DNA from: Todiramphus chloris collaris
Lineage: Eukaryota > Chordata > Aves > Coraciiformes > Alcedinidae
Direction of reading: 5' to 3'
Assembly (NCBI GenBank): GCA_025345505.1
Contig: JANVCC010000047.1
Span: 7,057,373 to 7,121,372, forward strand
DNA: 64,000 bases
Position 1 is the first letter of the stretch. Each line of letters opens with the position of its first letter. The notes below the pieces were generated by a model. The model worked only from the letters and a program-made list of their open reading frames with translations. It was not told the origin of the DNA and did not search any database. The position numbers were made by a program, and so were the translations under genes. This document shows positions 50,554-62,889 of the stretch, one piece after another.

Positions 50554-52139
50554 CTCTGACTGATCTGTATAAGGATTTTGGAGAAGATGGACATAGTGGG
50601 AGACCTTCTGCCCTTCTGGACTGTCAGAGAGACCAGGAGGGACACTTCAAGGAACCTCCAAAGATACCCACTAGTTGTTTACGTGGACTGGGCCTTACAA
50701 CTCAAGGCAATGTAAACATGATCAGTTAGTACTTTTTAAAATCAAGTTTTATCATACACATAGCCCAGACTATCATAATCATGCATGAAAAGAAGTGCAA
50801 GTAACATGAAAAATACTCAATTAATTATATGTTTGACTGCCACAGACTGCTATTGATATTACAAATTGAAATACTGTCTTTTCTTCTTTAATATTACATG
50901 TATAATGGGAACAAAAAAATAAAGTGGAAATTATTATACCAGCTGCACATTCCAACTTAACACATTGTCACCTGAACAGCATTACTTTTACTTAAGCAAA
51001 TAATATCTGTGGGCCAGCTTGACAAAGTAAATCGAAAGGAACAGGAAAAAAATGAAGCAAGAAAACCAGGGAAGTAACTCAGATGAAGGAATAAGAATCC
51101 AGGTTTATTCTTTGGTTCATTATTTCCTTCTGTCTCCACTATTGGTTTATTTCTTTTTTCTATTCTTCATGAAATCATGAAGGTAAAGCTAACTAACAAA
51201 ACTAACTGGACAATGATGGAAAAGAATTCTTTGAGTGCTAGTTTTGTTTTCAAGAAAAGGGTAATATTGTATGTCTGTGGATAGAAAAAAAAATTCACAG
51301 TGTGCAATGAACACACATGAACAGAGGCACAAGAAACACCAACAGAACTCAGCTTTGCATCTCAAAAGTGGCAGCGAATTAAGCCGAGTAAACAACTCAG
51401 AAGCAAAGAAATTTTGCAGCTCTTTCTCAGTCTTCCACACGACTTTCTGCCGACATCATCAATATTAAGCTTTGTAAGCAAAGAAGAATTTTGATTCCAA
51501 ACACAGCGGGCAATCCCAGGCTGCTGAAGGAAATGCATTAGGGACCATACATATTGTCCTTTGCAGGTTATTGATGTACTTCCCTGCTACAATGAATTAT
51601 CACAACATGCCCTGCTGCTCTAGCTGCAAGGTTTTTCCTCCTCCTCCCTTCAGACATTTCCAACAGCATTTAAAAGAACCAATTGCCTCTTAATTTTGCT
51701 TTTTAGATGCTGATGTTGATAGGATATGAGGCCCTGGGGCAAAAGTCTGCTCTCAGCTTCCCATGGTACAGCTTAAAAATGCTGCTCTAGTTGAATGAGC
51801 AGGAGACTCAGAGATGTTCCTTCTTTGGGCCCATGTGTCCTGCACATGTGAGCTCCACAAACTGAACCTGAGAGCTCCACCTGCTTCCACAGCCAGACCT
51901 AATCTCTACGCTTGACTTTTTCAAGCTTTGGTACAACAAAGCCCCAGAGAAGGGCTTTAGCAGTTCTGTACAGTGGGACAAGCAGAGAAGGTTTCCCTTG
52001 TTTGCCTTAAAGGTAACACGCAGTTCCAAATGGAGGAGTGAAGCTATGAAAAGAAGAAGTTATTTCTGGGACTGTTACTCCAAGGAAAAGCTGGCTGTCC
52101 ACTTTGGAAATCATCTGCTTTCTTAAACACTTTATGAAG

Positions 52140-52449
52140 TGGAGTCAAGAAGGCAGGCACAACCTCTTTTCACTTGTGCCCTGTGATAGGACGAGGGGCA
52201 ATGGATTCAAGTTCGAGCACAGGAAGTTCCACCTCAACATGAGGAAGAACTTCTTTACTGTAAGGGTTACAGAGCACTGGAATAGACTCCCCAGAGAGGT
52301 TGTGGAGTCTCCTTCTCTGGAGACTTTCAAGACCTGTCTGGATGCATTTCTGCCTGATCTGCTCTAGTTTTGGTCCTGCTCTGGCAGGGGGATTGGACTG
52401 GATGATCTTTGGAGGTCCCTTCCAACCCCTACCATTCTCTGATTCTGTA
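52140..52449 (+). repeat. CR1 LINE 3' fragment
   Basis: Plus-oriented copy of the acaacctcttttcacttgtg subfamily, through gaggaagaacttctttactg and gatctgctctagttttggtc to the tail (ccattctctgattctgta). It is little diverged from the copies at 61172-61470 and 62890-63596. Confidence 0.95.
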
Positions 52450-52564
52450 ATAAAATTATGGATGAAAAAAATATTTGTTTCTTAACACATTCACAGTGCT
52501 GTACAAAGAGGATTTTTTTCTTCACAGCTCCATTCCAAAAACAATAAATACATACAAAAAGAAA

Positions 52565-52575
52565 GGGGGGGGGGG
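52565..52575. repeat. Poly-G run of 11
   Basis: Uninterrupted guanine run in plain intron. Confidence 0.9.
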
Positions 52576-53410
52576 CATTTCCTCAAAAAACTTATTTTAA
52601 GCTTAACAATGAAACATTCTACCACCTTTCTTCCCCGCCCCTTAATTTTCCCGTAGCATGTCAGCAGCTGTTTATTGATTTCTTCAACATCTGTTTTGCA
52701 TTGTGCAGGACTTGGCTGACAACCTCCTACCACGGACACCCCAGAGCCTGCAGTTTCCTTCCCGGGATACAGGAGGGCAATCAGATATTGGTGGTTAACC
52801 CGGCAGCAACATTAGCACCTCGCTAAGGCTTCTTATTGTGATGTTCCTCGGCGAATTCACCACATACTCAAATTCTAACAGGCTGAAAATTATTCACCAA
52901 CAACTTAAAAACCCAAGACAGTAAATGCAAAAGATTCAGTGGGTGTCACCTGAAATTTCTTCCTCATCCACATGTCACACATCATCATGTACTTCCTTTA
53001 ATGAATGTAATATTGCTGTTAATTTTATGTGATATAGCTATAATATATAAGCTGAAGGTATAGAATCAGGCAATAATATAGCTAAAATATAATATTGTAT
53101 TAAATATTGTTTTATTTAATATAGCCACTAATTTTGGAACCCATATAATTATTGCTTAGGGCTAAGAGAACCTTTAGAAACTTTTGTTCCGTAGCCTTTG
53201 CAGTGAGTTGGCTAATGGGCTATGTGTTGGGATTTGGTTTTGAAGGGTAGAGAGGGAAAGAAAAAAGAACCTTTCAAAAAAGAAAGATAAGGAACGTGAC
53301 AATGTCAAAGTCTAAGGACCCTTGCATTGTACTAAGAAGCTACAAGTGTGGAAATGTCTCCATACTGCTTTTGTTTTATACAGAATTTAGCGCAGGTCTG
53401 AACAATCTGC

Positions 53411-53635
53411 TAGAATCACAGAATGGTAGGGGTTGGAAGAGACCTCTGAAGATCATTGAGCAGGACCAAAACTAGAGCAGATCACTCAGAAATGCATCCA
53501 GACAGGTCTTGAAAGTCTCCAGAGAAGGAGACTCCACAACCTCTCTGAAGAGTCTGCTCCACTGCTCTGTAACCCTCAGAGTAAAGAAGTTCTTCCTCAT
53601 GTTGATGTGGAACTTCTTGTACTCAAGATTGAAAA
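53411..53635 (-). repeat. CR1 LINE tail fragment (left arm of head-to-head pair)
   Basis: Reverse-oriented tail of the ctgtctggatgcatttct subfamily, seen as agaaatgcatccagacagg. It has a small deletion after gaagatcattgag compared with its sisters. The 5' truncation lies close to the next piece. Confidence 0.93.
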
Positions 53636-53672
53636 CACACCCTGAGCAACTGAGCAACAATCCTGTGAATTT

Positions 53673-53878
53673 AGGGGAAACTTTTTCATGGTGAGGGTGA
53701 AAGAACTGGAACAGGCCGCCCAGTGGGATTGTGGAGTCTCCTTCTCCAGAGAGATTCCATACCTGCCTGGATCTGTTCCAGTGTGACCTGCTCTAGGTGG
53801 TCCTGCTCTGTCAGGGAGGTTGGACTCAATGATCTTTTGCAGTCCGTTCCAACCCTGAACATTATGTGACTCTGCGAT
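53673..53878 (+). repeat. CR1 LINE tail fragment (right arm of head-to-head pair)
   Basis: Plus-oriented piece from the ttttcatggtgagggtga box through gggattgtggagtctccttc to gttggactcaatgatctttt and a decayed tail. It is of the gatctgttccagtgtgacctg type, so it differs in subfamily from its left neighbour. Confidence 0.9.
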
Positions 53879-54674
53879 TTACAAAACTGGTCATTCTATC
53901 TGATTCAGTCTGGATGCCACCCCTTTAACCCTTCTATAAACCACTAGGGTGGGTGTTTCTCAGCTGACATTTCTGGGGCTCCCTCAATCACATCTACATG
54001 ATGCTCAGCTGGTTACCTGAGCAGATCCCTTACCAACAGGCTCATCGGCATCACGCAGGGCACTGTACGCAGCGATGCCATGGCTGGTTAAGATTTTTTA
54101 CGGAGGTCTGCAAATCGAAGACATCGAGGGGCACAAATCAAATGACTCAGCTGTGCTTTACCCAAACAGAGGAGTGAATCATTACATTTCTTGCTTTGTG
54201 TCACCGAATTGTTCTAAAGCTGAGCTACCAACACAAGGAAAGCACAAATGAAGAGCTCTAACCTCCACCTTGTCTTGAAGGCTAATTTGAAAATTAAAGA
54301 CTGCCTGAGGTCACTCATCATTGCTGGGGGAAATATCAAACAGAGCACTAGTGGAATTACCCCTCTGCCAGCAACTTTACCCAAGAGCTGGCTGTTACCA
54401 CTAATCTGCACCCAAGGCCAGGCAGTTTTGACACCCACTAAAGATCAGGGCCTGAGACTTCTCACAGTCACGGTGCTGCTATTTACTCTGGGAACAGCAA
54501 AGCTCCCATAGGATCTGGCCCCAAAACCTGGACTTTTTGTCTGCAGTCCATCAGAACCAGTCCAGCACTAACCCAGTATAGGCACAAAAAAGCCCGGAAA
54601 GGATCACGCAACACGAATTTTTCAGATACCTAATGGTTAAAAGGAAATCACAAACTGGTAACAGAATCAAGCAC

Positions 54675-54695
54675 AATAATAATAATAATAATAAT
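54675..54695. repeat. (AAT)7 microsatellite
   Basis: Seven perfect aat units. Confidence 0.95.
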
Positions 54696-55471
54696 GCCTG
54701 AAAAATACATCAAGACGAAGATCCACAACCATGTCGGGGATTGATTTGACACAAGTGAAAGTCACGTGGTGTAATTAGTTTCTCCATCATTAATGCCATG
54801 TGTTTTGGAACCACACTGAACTGCAGGTATCATAAAAGTTAAGGAATTGTGTCTTTTATCAGGAGAGAAACATTTGAGGCTCTACAAACCACAGAGTAGC
54901 CATCAGGGAAAACATGCTAACATCGGAATTTAATCATCTGTTCCTTCTGTCTCGGCAAAGGGACTTCAGGAAAATTCAGCAGTAGTATCAGTCCCAGATA
55001 CAGAAAATATTCCTGTGGTTAAAAGCTACTTGGATGAAATATTTCAGCTGGTTTTGTAGTTGGAACTGCATAGTTTTCACAGGCCAAACTTCCAAAGATC
55101 CAAATAAGTTCATAAAGAAAACAAAACTTTGTTTTTAATATCTACTTTGCCCATTTTTTTTATTTGCCGCTTGTGCGCAGGTAAGAGAAAGCTGATTTTG
55201 CAATGTGAGATACTATGATTTGCCGGTTGTTAGAAGGATCATTACCTACTTCCTCTGATTTTTCTTCCCTTTTGCCATTAACAGTTCTCCAAGCAATAGC
55301 TCGATCCTGTATGGCGGTGTCTTGACAGCAGATGTGTAGACAAGTCACCATTTAAGATACAATCCATGACGTTTCAGAGCTGCAAGTGCCGTTCCTACCT
55401 GATGCTGATGCTGTTACTTATTATTGCACAATCTGTTTCTATAAAAAGCAGCTGAATACATTTGCTAACTT

Positions 55472-55483
55472 CCCCCCCCCCCC
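55472..55483. repeat. Poly-C run of 12
   Basis: Uninterrupted cytosine run in intron. Confidence 0.9.
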
Positions 55484-56419
55484 GAGAAAACATAAGGTAT
55501 CGCTTCTGTGTTGTCAAAAGATCTTTCAATCCATTACATAAGAGAAATTTCACTATCTATCTGCATGGTAATAGGATTTATATAGGCTGCAAATCTCTTT
55601 TCATCCCCTTTTAAAAGAGCGATTTCATGATTCTTTCTTAGAAGACTAGGCACCAAAAATAGCCTGCTCTGAATATCTGAGTTCTCTCAAAATTTGACTT
55701 CCAAAAGCAAAACAGTAGGACTGAATGAAGTTGGTCTGTGAAAAAAGAAAAAGGCCTCCAAGCAAACATCTTGCTAAAAAAAATTAAAAATCTATGGCTA
55801 AATCTACTTGGCCTTTCGGTTATCCACGTGACAGTCCTCAGCTCTACATTTCTAGAGAAACCATGGAACTGGTGAAAAAGTGATGAGAAAGCATATGTGC
55901 TGGGGCTGGAATCCAACCCTTTGGGAAACCAATACTCCTTCCTTATGTTTTCCTGCAAAAATACTGCTTGAAACTCATCCAGGAACTATTTCCTAAAAGG
56001 CTTCTCATTTCTAGGGACTTTCCTCGCTGATTTAACACTTTCTTATTCCAAGATGCTGAGGCTTCTCCTAAACTCCCTCCTTTTCTGAATGTGCTCTGAA
56101 TTACAGAACGGTGTCTGCCAGCAGACCCTCTTTGTACACAGGGTCACTCAGGGTTGTGGTCAACTGGAATATTATCAGCTGGATCCTAGCTACTCCTTTC
56201 CATCCAGGAATGGTTCTACGCTGACGTTAGCACTGTTTGACTAGGTGCTATATCTCTGTGGGGAAAAATACTGTTAACTCTGAATAATCCCAAACATGAT
56301 GCACCTCTGGTTATCTGTGCAGAAATACAGCTTTCATTTTTCTAAATCTAATTTCTGAAAGAGCAGCTCTGTCTCTTTTGGTGTTTATCTGAATCCCTGG
56401 AGGAGTCAGTGCTCTCCTG

Positions 56420-56800
56420 AAGAGGAGATTGCTTCTGTCCAGATGTACTGCAAATCAATGTGTGCCAAGTTCACAATTCACCCTGGTTATATTCTAAATG
56501 ACTTTGCTCTTGGATGATGGCTTGAAGAAGAGTGTCATCCAGCTAAAGAAAAAAGTTCATCACAACAAGTTTCAAAAAGTGCTTTAGAAATTCTTGGGAT
56601 CATAGAGTAGCCAAATGGCACAAAAGGCATCAACAATAGATATCCTTTCAAAGCTGAAACTATAGGTTAAAAAAAAAAAAGCCCTCCCTGGCTTGAAAAA
56701 AACATCAAAGAAACTGTCAAGAGTTTCTTGGATCAAATTCAACTTTGAAGCAGCTCTTTATTTTACAGAGAGGATTAACCAGATGATGCAGGACATTCAC
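56420..56800 (-). mobile_element. Possible Ty3/Gypsy-like reverse transcriptase fossil
   Basis: The minus strand shows short stretches that resemble, in the right order, the PFG box (near 56611-56621) and the LDD box (near 56534-56542) of a Ty3/Gypsy-type reverse transcriptase, about 70-80 bp apart. Weaker resemblance lies on both sides. It is heavily decayed with many breaks, and no LTR, gag or integrase was recognised. If real it is a very old fossil. Chance similarity is a serious alternative. Confidence 0.25.
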
Positions 56801-57169
56801 ATTGCTTTGATTCCTTTCAGAGTATTCCCTTTGGGGTTCCTCTGATCTGTTTCACAGGGCACTCTGCTTGAAGCACCTGAGGAGGGCCTATGCCAAAGAT
56901 AATTCCTCCACGGGACAGAAAAGAGCTGCTTCTCCCTTATTTGTTGGCATTCCCTTTGGAGACTTCAGCAGATCTTGGTTGGTCAAGGACAATACAGATC
57001 AGTACTGCAAGTGTCACTCAGCCAAAGCTTCAGGGAAGTTTTCTAGACCCAAAGCGGAACTGAGGAGAAATGGAAGTGCTCACAGCACGATCTATAAAAC
57101 CCCAGCTTGACTGTCAGGTGTCTAAGGATGCAAATAATTTTAGTAGTCCTTTCTGTGGCAAAACATCCT

Positions 57170-57285
57170 CCATCCTGTGTCCAGTTCTGGGGTCCTCAGC
57201 TCAAGAGAGACAAGGAAGTACTGGAGAGGGTCCAGCGGAGGTTGTGAAGATGCTGAGGGGCTGGAGCATATCTGTGCCCAGGAAA
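57170..57285 (+). repeat. CR1 LINE internal scrap
   Basis: About 115 bp from the late ORF2 region (tgtgtccagttctggggtcc, ctggagagggtccagcggag, tgctgaggggctggagcata) with neither the 5' part nor the 3' tail. A piece lacking the 3' end points to later deletion. Confidence 0.9.
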
Positions 57286-59210
57286 TTCACAACATGTTTT
57301 AAGATAAAAAAAAAAAATCATCAAGCATCTCAGATTTGAATTTAGGACGTATTTTGGGAGGGCAGGGGGAGGTCTGGCAGGCTCTATGTTTCTTCTTCCA
57401 TTGTGTCACTTGGTTTTTCAGTCCACTATGGTCTTGTTCAAGTGCCCAGCAGGTTTGGAGGGTCTGTGGTTAAAACTAGAGATTTGCTCTTCCAGCTGCC
57501 ACTTAGGAACCAAGAAAGACTTTTTGAACCATCATAAGAACATGAAAAAGAACTCTTCTCAGTGTGCGTACTGTAGTTTCTAGTCTATTTTGGGTAGCAG
57601 GGGTATGTACCTGCAACAAATTGCCACCATTTAGCTGCGCTGCGTACAAAAAACCTCTATCCAAAATGCATGCTGGTGGATTTTTAATTAAAAGTGGACA
57701 TACAGGGAAATTATTGGCATAGTGGAATCCGGAAACTGATTTAGCTGCAGCAATGTATTACATGAACTTTAGGAACGAAATTTAGTCTTCTTCACTACAT
57801 CCGACTCAAATGACCATCCAAACAACCTCTCCTCTCCATTAAGAGCTGTTCAAAATAGAAAGCAAACATATCCAATCGTTCTGACAACACGACAGAACTA
57901 TTTTTCCTTTCTTCTAGAACATGAAACTCTGGTGGTAACGTTACTGTTGTCAGCTTATTCTTAAGCAGCACAATTCCCTGGCACCTCTCACAGTATTTCA
58001 AATCAGTTGCATAAAATCCATAGCAACTACCTTCAGGATTTGGTTTGGGGTTTTTTTCTCTTTTATGGAAATTTCCTTGTTTATATGAGATGTTTGGACA
58101 ACTTCTAACTCCACTGACATAATAAATAGTATCCTTCAAACAGCCACAGAGAGATAGCAGAGTCAAAGTGTACTACTTTAACCTTGGTAATAGGCTAAGT
58201 AAAAATGAATGGACACAGTCCGGAAGATTAAGGAGACAAGACTAAGTCTTTGCTGTTCAGAGTAAGAACACACTCTGCTCACATCCAGAAAGTCAAAAGC
58301 TCCATCTCATGTTTTAACAGAGAACTTACTGAACAATGGCCTAAAAGTGAGGCTTGAAACAAGGTGTCTTGACCTTATTTTAGGAAAATAACTGATTTTA
58401 GTCTTTCATCAACGGATCACAGGACAGATGCTATTACTTTACCAATAGCCTGGGCAGGTCTTTATGTATTTTATAGGAGCAGCAAATCTTTCCTTCATCT
58501 TACCATCTTTTAGCTTTATCCACAAAGAGACTCGTGGGTATTTCCAAAGGTGCGGGAGCTCAGTCTCCCTAGAAGCATTGGATCATCAGTGGAAAGATGA
58601 TAAAATTTAAAAGATGAATTTAAAATATGAAGATGAAAATGACTCATTTAGGAGATTGCTAAGAACGCTTTGTTTGGACCCTGCTCTGAACCAGCCTCTT
58701 GCAAAGCCTGTCTTGCCACGTTGACTACAGAAGCTACCAAAGATACCCACCCAGCAGCATGAGCACAGCTCCTGACAGAATATGTAAAAGCTGGAGGTAA
58801 ATCCCAGTTAGAAACAAGTACATCTGCTTAGTCTTAGAAAATAAGTGCATGGGAGTAGTATGTTTTGTTTCCATAGGCACTAAGTGCTTTAAGGAACCAC
58901 AGGGTTTCCTCCAATGACTCACAGCAACTCTGGGGCAAAGTCGGCAAAAAGTTGATTACAAAAATATTGGCAAAACCTTCCCAAGTTTGATCACAGACAG
59001 TAAATTAGTCTGAGCTTACTGGCATGTATTTACTCTTCCCAAAATAAAATAACTTGAAATAACAGCATGATGGCAGTAAAATTATACAGCAGAACCAGAT
59101 TACTTTTTAGTACGTAGAAAACAAGCACTTTTTTGCTTCTCCGATTCCTCCTGATAAATACCCTGGACTTGCCTCAGAATTTCTTTTTCAGCAATAGATC
59201 ATTATTAGTT

Positions 59211-59224
59211 AAAAAAAAAAAAAA
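59211..59224. repeat. Poly-A run
   Basis: Fourteen As followed by gaaaaaag. No retrocopy body was recognised beside it. Confidence 0.85.
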
Positions 59225-59577
59225 GAAAAAAGCTACTGTTATTTGAATTACTGCTTTATCAACTGTGCTTTTCAGGATTACGCCTACATATCCCGTTTTG
59301 TTCAGTGGCTTATACATGACATGCTACCCAAAACTGGTGTCAAGCATAATGGGCAGAATGGGAGAGTTAATGAGGGGGAGGAAAGAGGTTTTCTCCGTGG
59401 ATATAAGCAAAAGAAAATACTGGAAATCAGTAACAAAGTGCAGGCCCATGTTGCACTGGATTAACGAGCCCCAACCAAAGGTCAAAGTTTAACATTTGCA
59501 AAGCAAAGAACTTAAGTGTCTCTGAGGTGTTATCTAGAAGGCTCCTCTCTAAAATGAGCTTCTTGGGGATCTTATGA

Positions 59578-59891
59578 CTGCTTATCTGCAGAGTGGGGGT
59601 CAAGGAGAAGGGGCCAGGCTCTTTTCAGTAGTGCCCTGGGATAGGACAAGAGGTAATGTTAGCAAGGTGAAACAAGGAAGTTCCACCTCAACATGAGGAG
59701 CAACTGCTTCAGTGGGAGAGTGACAGAGCCTGGAACTGGCTGCCCAGAGAGGCTGTGGAGTCTCCTTCTCTGGAGACAAGACCCGCCTGGATCTGTTCCT
59801 GTGCGGCCTGCCCTGGGTGACCCTGCTCTGGCAGGGGGGTTGGACTCCATCTCCAGAGGTCACTTCCAACCCCTACCATTCTATGATTCTT
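59578..59891 (+). repeat. CR1 LINE 3' fragment
   Basis: Plus-oriented copy with tcaaggagaaggggccagg, ggaagttccacctcaacatg and gatctgttcctgtgcggcct. It ends in accattctatgattct. It is the same subfamily as 44998-45564 and lacks a few bases around the gactccatctccag core. Confidence 0.95.
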
Positions 59892-60559
59892 CCTTCCCCT
59901 CTTCCCTCCTCAACAGGTGACTGATGGCAAGTTCCCCTCCGCTCATACACCCACCCACCCGAAAGAGCTGTTCTGCTTTCCATCCTTTTTGTTCTTCCCT
60001 GTGAAGAGTTAGGATATGGCTGCAAAGAGCATCAGCTCTGAGGTGCTAAAGGCTTCCTGACCCATGACAGCTCCTCTCCCTTTCCACAGTCTGTCTCATT
60101 TAGAGCCATTTTGAGCTGTAGCACATTGCAGCTCCTGTTTTTCACTGAAAAGTGATTCCAGCTATCATCTCCAAACCCAGCACCACTGTGACAAGGGTAA
60201 AGCCTTTTCCCCTCTCCCAAACAGCAAAGATTGTAATTTCTGCAATCAATGGGACCTTAGGACTGAAAATAGGCAAAAATTCTTTTTCTTCTACGTAATT
60301 TTACTACAGCACGATAAAACTCTGATTTGAATTCACGGTCAATTTTGTGCTATCCAAGACAAATAGCATCACTGTAAGTTTCTTTAAAAAGAATATCTGA
60401 GTAGCATATAGACTTTCACATTTCATACTGAACCAAGTCAAAGATCTTCACCATTACTTTAAATGATATGCAATGGGTTTTATATTAGCCAGACGTGTTA
60501 AAGCAAATAACAACTCCATTTACCGGTACAGGTGCGGGGTAGACCCACTGGTAAGTACC

Positions 60560-61166
60560 CCCATGGAGAGGGACCTTGGCATCCTGGTGAACACTAAGTT
60601 CTCCATGTGACAGCAATGGGCCCTTCAGGCCGGGAAGGCCTGTGGTCTCCTGGAGAACATAAAGAAGAGAGTGGCCAGCAGGTCAAGGAAGGTCTTCCTC
60701 CCTATCTACTCTGCACTACTGAGAGCACAGCTGAAGGATTGCGTCCAGTTCTGGGCTCCCCAGTTTATGAGGGACAGGGAAATACTGGAGAGAGTTCAAT
60801 GGAGGCTACAAAGATGCTGAAGGGATTGGAACATCTCTCTGAGGAGAAAAGGCTAGGAGCCCTGGGGCTCTTTAGCCTGGAGAAGAGCAGCCTGAGAGGG
60901 GACCTTGTGAATGTTTACAAATATCTGCAGGGTGGATGTCAAGGAGAAGGGGCCAGGCTCTTTTCAGTGGTGCCCTGGGATAAGACGAGGGGCAACAGGC
61001 ACAAACGGAAACACAGGAAGTTCCACCTCAACATGAGAAAAAACTTCACTGTGAGAGTGACAGAGCCTGGAACAGGCTGCCCAGAGTGGTTGTGGAGTCT
61101 CCTCCTCTGGAGACTTTCAAGACCTGTCTGGATCTGTTCCTGTGTGGCCTGCCCTGGGTATTCCTG
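60560..61166 (+). repeat. CR1 LINE fragment lacking its 3' tail
   Basis: Plus-oriented copy of about 0.6 kb from late ORF2 (gagggaccttggcatcctgg; vestiges of the VYPYL/LLRAQLKDCVQFWAP-type C-terminus) to gtggcctgccctgggt, where the usual tail is replaced by a second CR1 piece. It is the same subfamily as 44998-45564. Confidence 0.94.
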
Positions 61167-61171
61167 GCTGG

Positions 61172-61470
61172 GATAAAGAAGACAGGGACAACCTCTTTTC
61201 ACTTGTGCCCTGTGATAGGATGAGGGACAATGAATCCAAGCTTGAGTTCAAGAAGTTCCACCTCAACATGAGGAAGAACTTCTTTACTGTTGCAGAGCAC
61301 TAGAACTGACTCCCCAGAGGTTGTGGAGTCTCCTTCTCTGGAAACTTTCAAGACCTGTCTGGATGCATTTCTGTGTGATCTGCCCTAGTTTTGGTTCTGC
61401 TCTGGCAGGGGGGTTGGACTTGATGATCCCCAGAGATCCCTTCCAACTCCCACCATTCTATGATTCTATG
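61172..61470 (+). repeat. CR1 LINE 3' fragment joined behind the previous one
   Basis: It begins at aagaagacagggacaacctc, which is upstream of where the first copy ended, and runs to a good tail (ccattctatgattctatga). It is of the ctgtctggatgcatttct subfamily, so it is not a simple duplication of its neighbour. Confidence 0.95.
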
Positions 61471-62889
61471 AAATAATCTTCTGAATAAGCTTAGTAATCT
61501 TAAATTTGGTGCTTTGCATGAGAAACAGCACGAGCAATTATACGCCTACAGATACCAGCACATGTAGTTGTATAACAACATAGCTGTACCAACTGTTTGT
61601 GTCACTTTGCCAAGTATTAACAATTTAGACTGAAAAGACTACTCTTCCTCTTTCATCAAGATGGAAAATGTTAGCAAACACAGTTCAGCTTTTTCTGAGA
61701 ATGAGTTTAAAATTAGTTTGTCCAACATTATGTGTCCTTCCACCATCACTTCATAGTTGTATTATCCCTTTAGGGCCAGAAATTATCTTGTGCAAAAAAA
61801 AATTAAGGAGAAAAAAGAAATTGTTTGCCTGTGCTCATAAAAATAAACCTAGATTTCTGTAGATCTGAGAAAGAAGTCACTGTTTATGTCCGATCTAAGA
61901 ACTGCATAAAAAATTGCTCCAGCTGTAGTAGATGTGCCCAGTTTCAATCAAGATATTGAGCTGTCCCCTCTGAAGGAATAACAAAGTGTTTCTGCAGGTC
62001 CAGGATGGAACATGCTCACTGGATTCTCTGAGGGCTACCTTTTTCTTCTCCATGCAGCTATAGGACACCGCAGAGGAGGAATACTGCGCTGCCCTGCCAC
62101 GGCACCGCTTCAGCTCCTCAAACCAACAGATATTAGATCACAGTTGTTGACAGCTAGGGCCATGCCACAAAAACCTCTCAATAACACAAGAGAGCTCCAA
62201 CCTTTTTGTTTTAAGGGAACAAAAATTGAGTCAGATCCCCTGAAGAACTGTGCCACTAGAAAGCTCCAGAATAAAACCCCAAGATGTTATTTTACTTGCC
62301 CGTTGTAGAGTTTTAATAATCCATTTGCAGAGATTAAAGCCTGGAAAAGAAAGAGCCATACGAAACTGGCCTTGGCAACTTGCAGGGAGCAGGAAAATGA
62401 AAGCAGCACGGCGCTTTGCTGACAGGTTGAAGATATTACCACTGACTGCTTTCAGAAGCAATGCTCTGAGAGTCAAAAGACTAACAGCAAAGTGGTAGCG
62501 TGCACAGAAGGAAGAGATCACTTTGAGTTTTACTAGACAGCCTCTGAAAATTACCATGATGAAAATAACCTCTTTCCAAGTTGTTTTAGGGACTCGGTAT
62601 CATACCATACGTTAACTGCTCAGCAGAGATTGCATCAGGGTAACACAGAATAAAATACATTAGCTGGAAGGTTCATGCCAAACTGATTCTGTGATGTTAA
62701 TAGAGCAGCAACAGATTTGCTGTTTTAGAAGATTCACAGGGAGGACCAAAGTCATTTTTACTTAGCCAAGAGTCCAATTTTCTGTATACTTATGAACAAT
62801 ATTTTGAGGTTAATGGCATGCACCTCTTGTTTAAAGAACAGATCATATAGGAAGAGGAATCAGTGTTCAATGAATGTATCTAATTACAG

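Noticed and set aside
60607-61176. 189-codon open frame on the plus strand
   Set aside because: It lies within a CR1 copy and mixes repeat frames. It is not a host gene.
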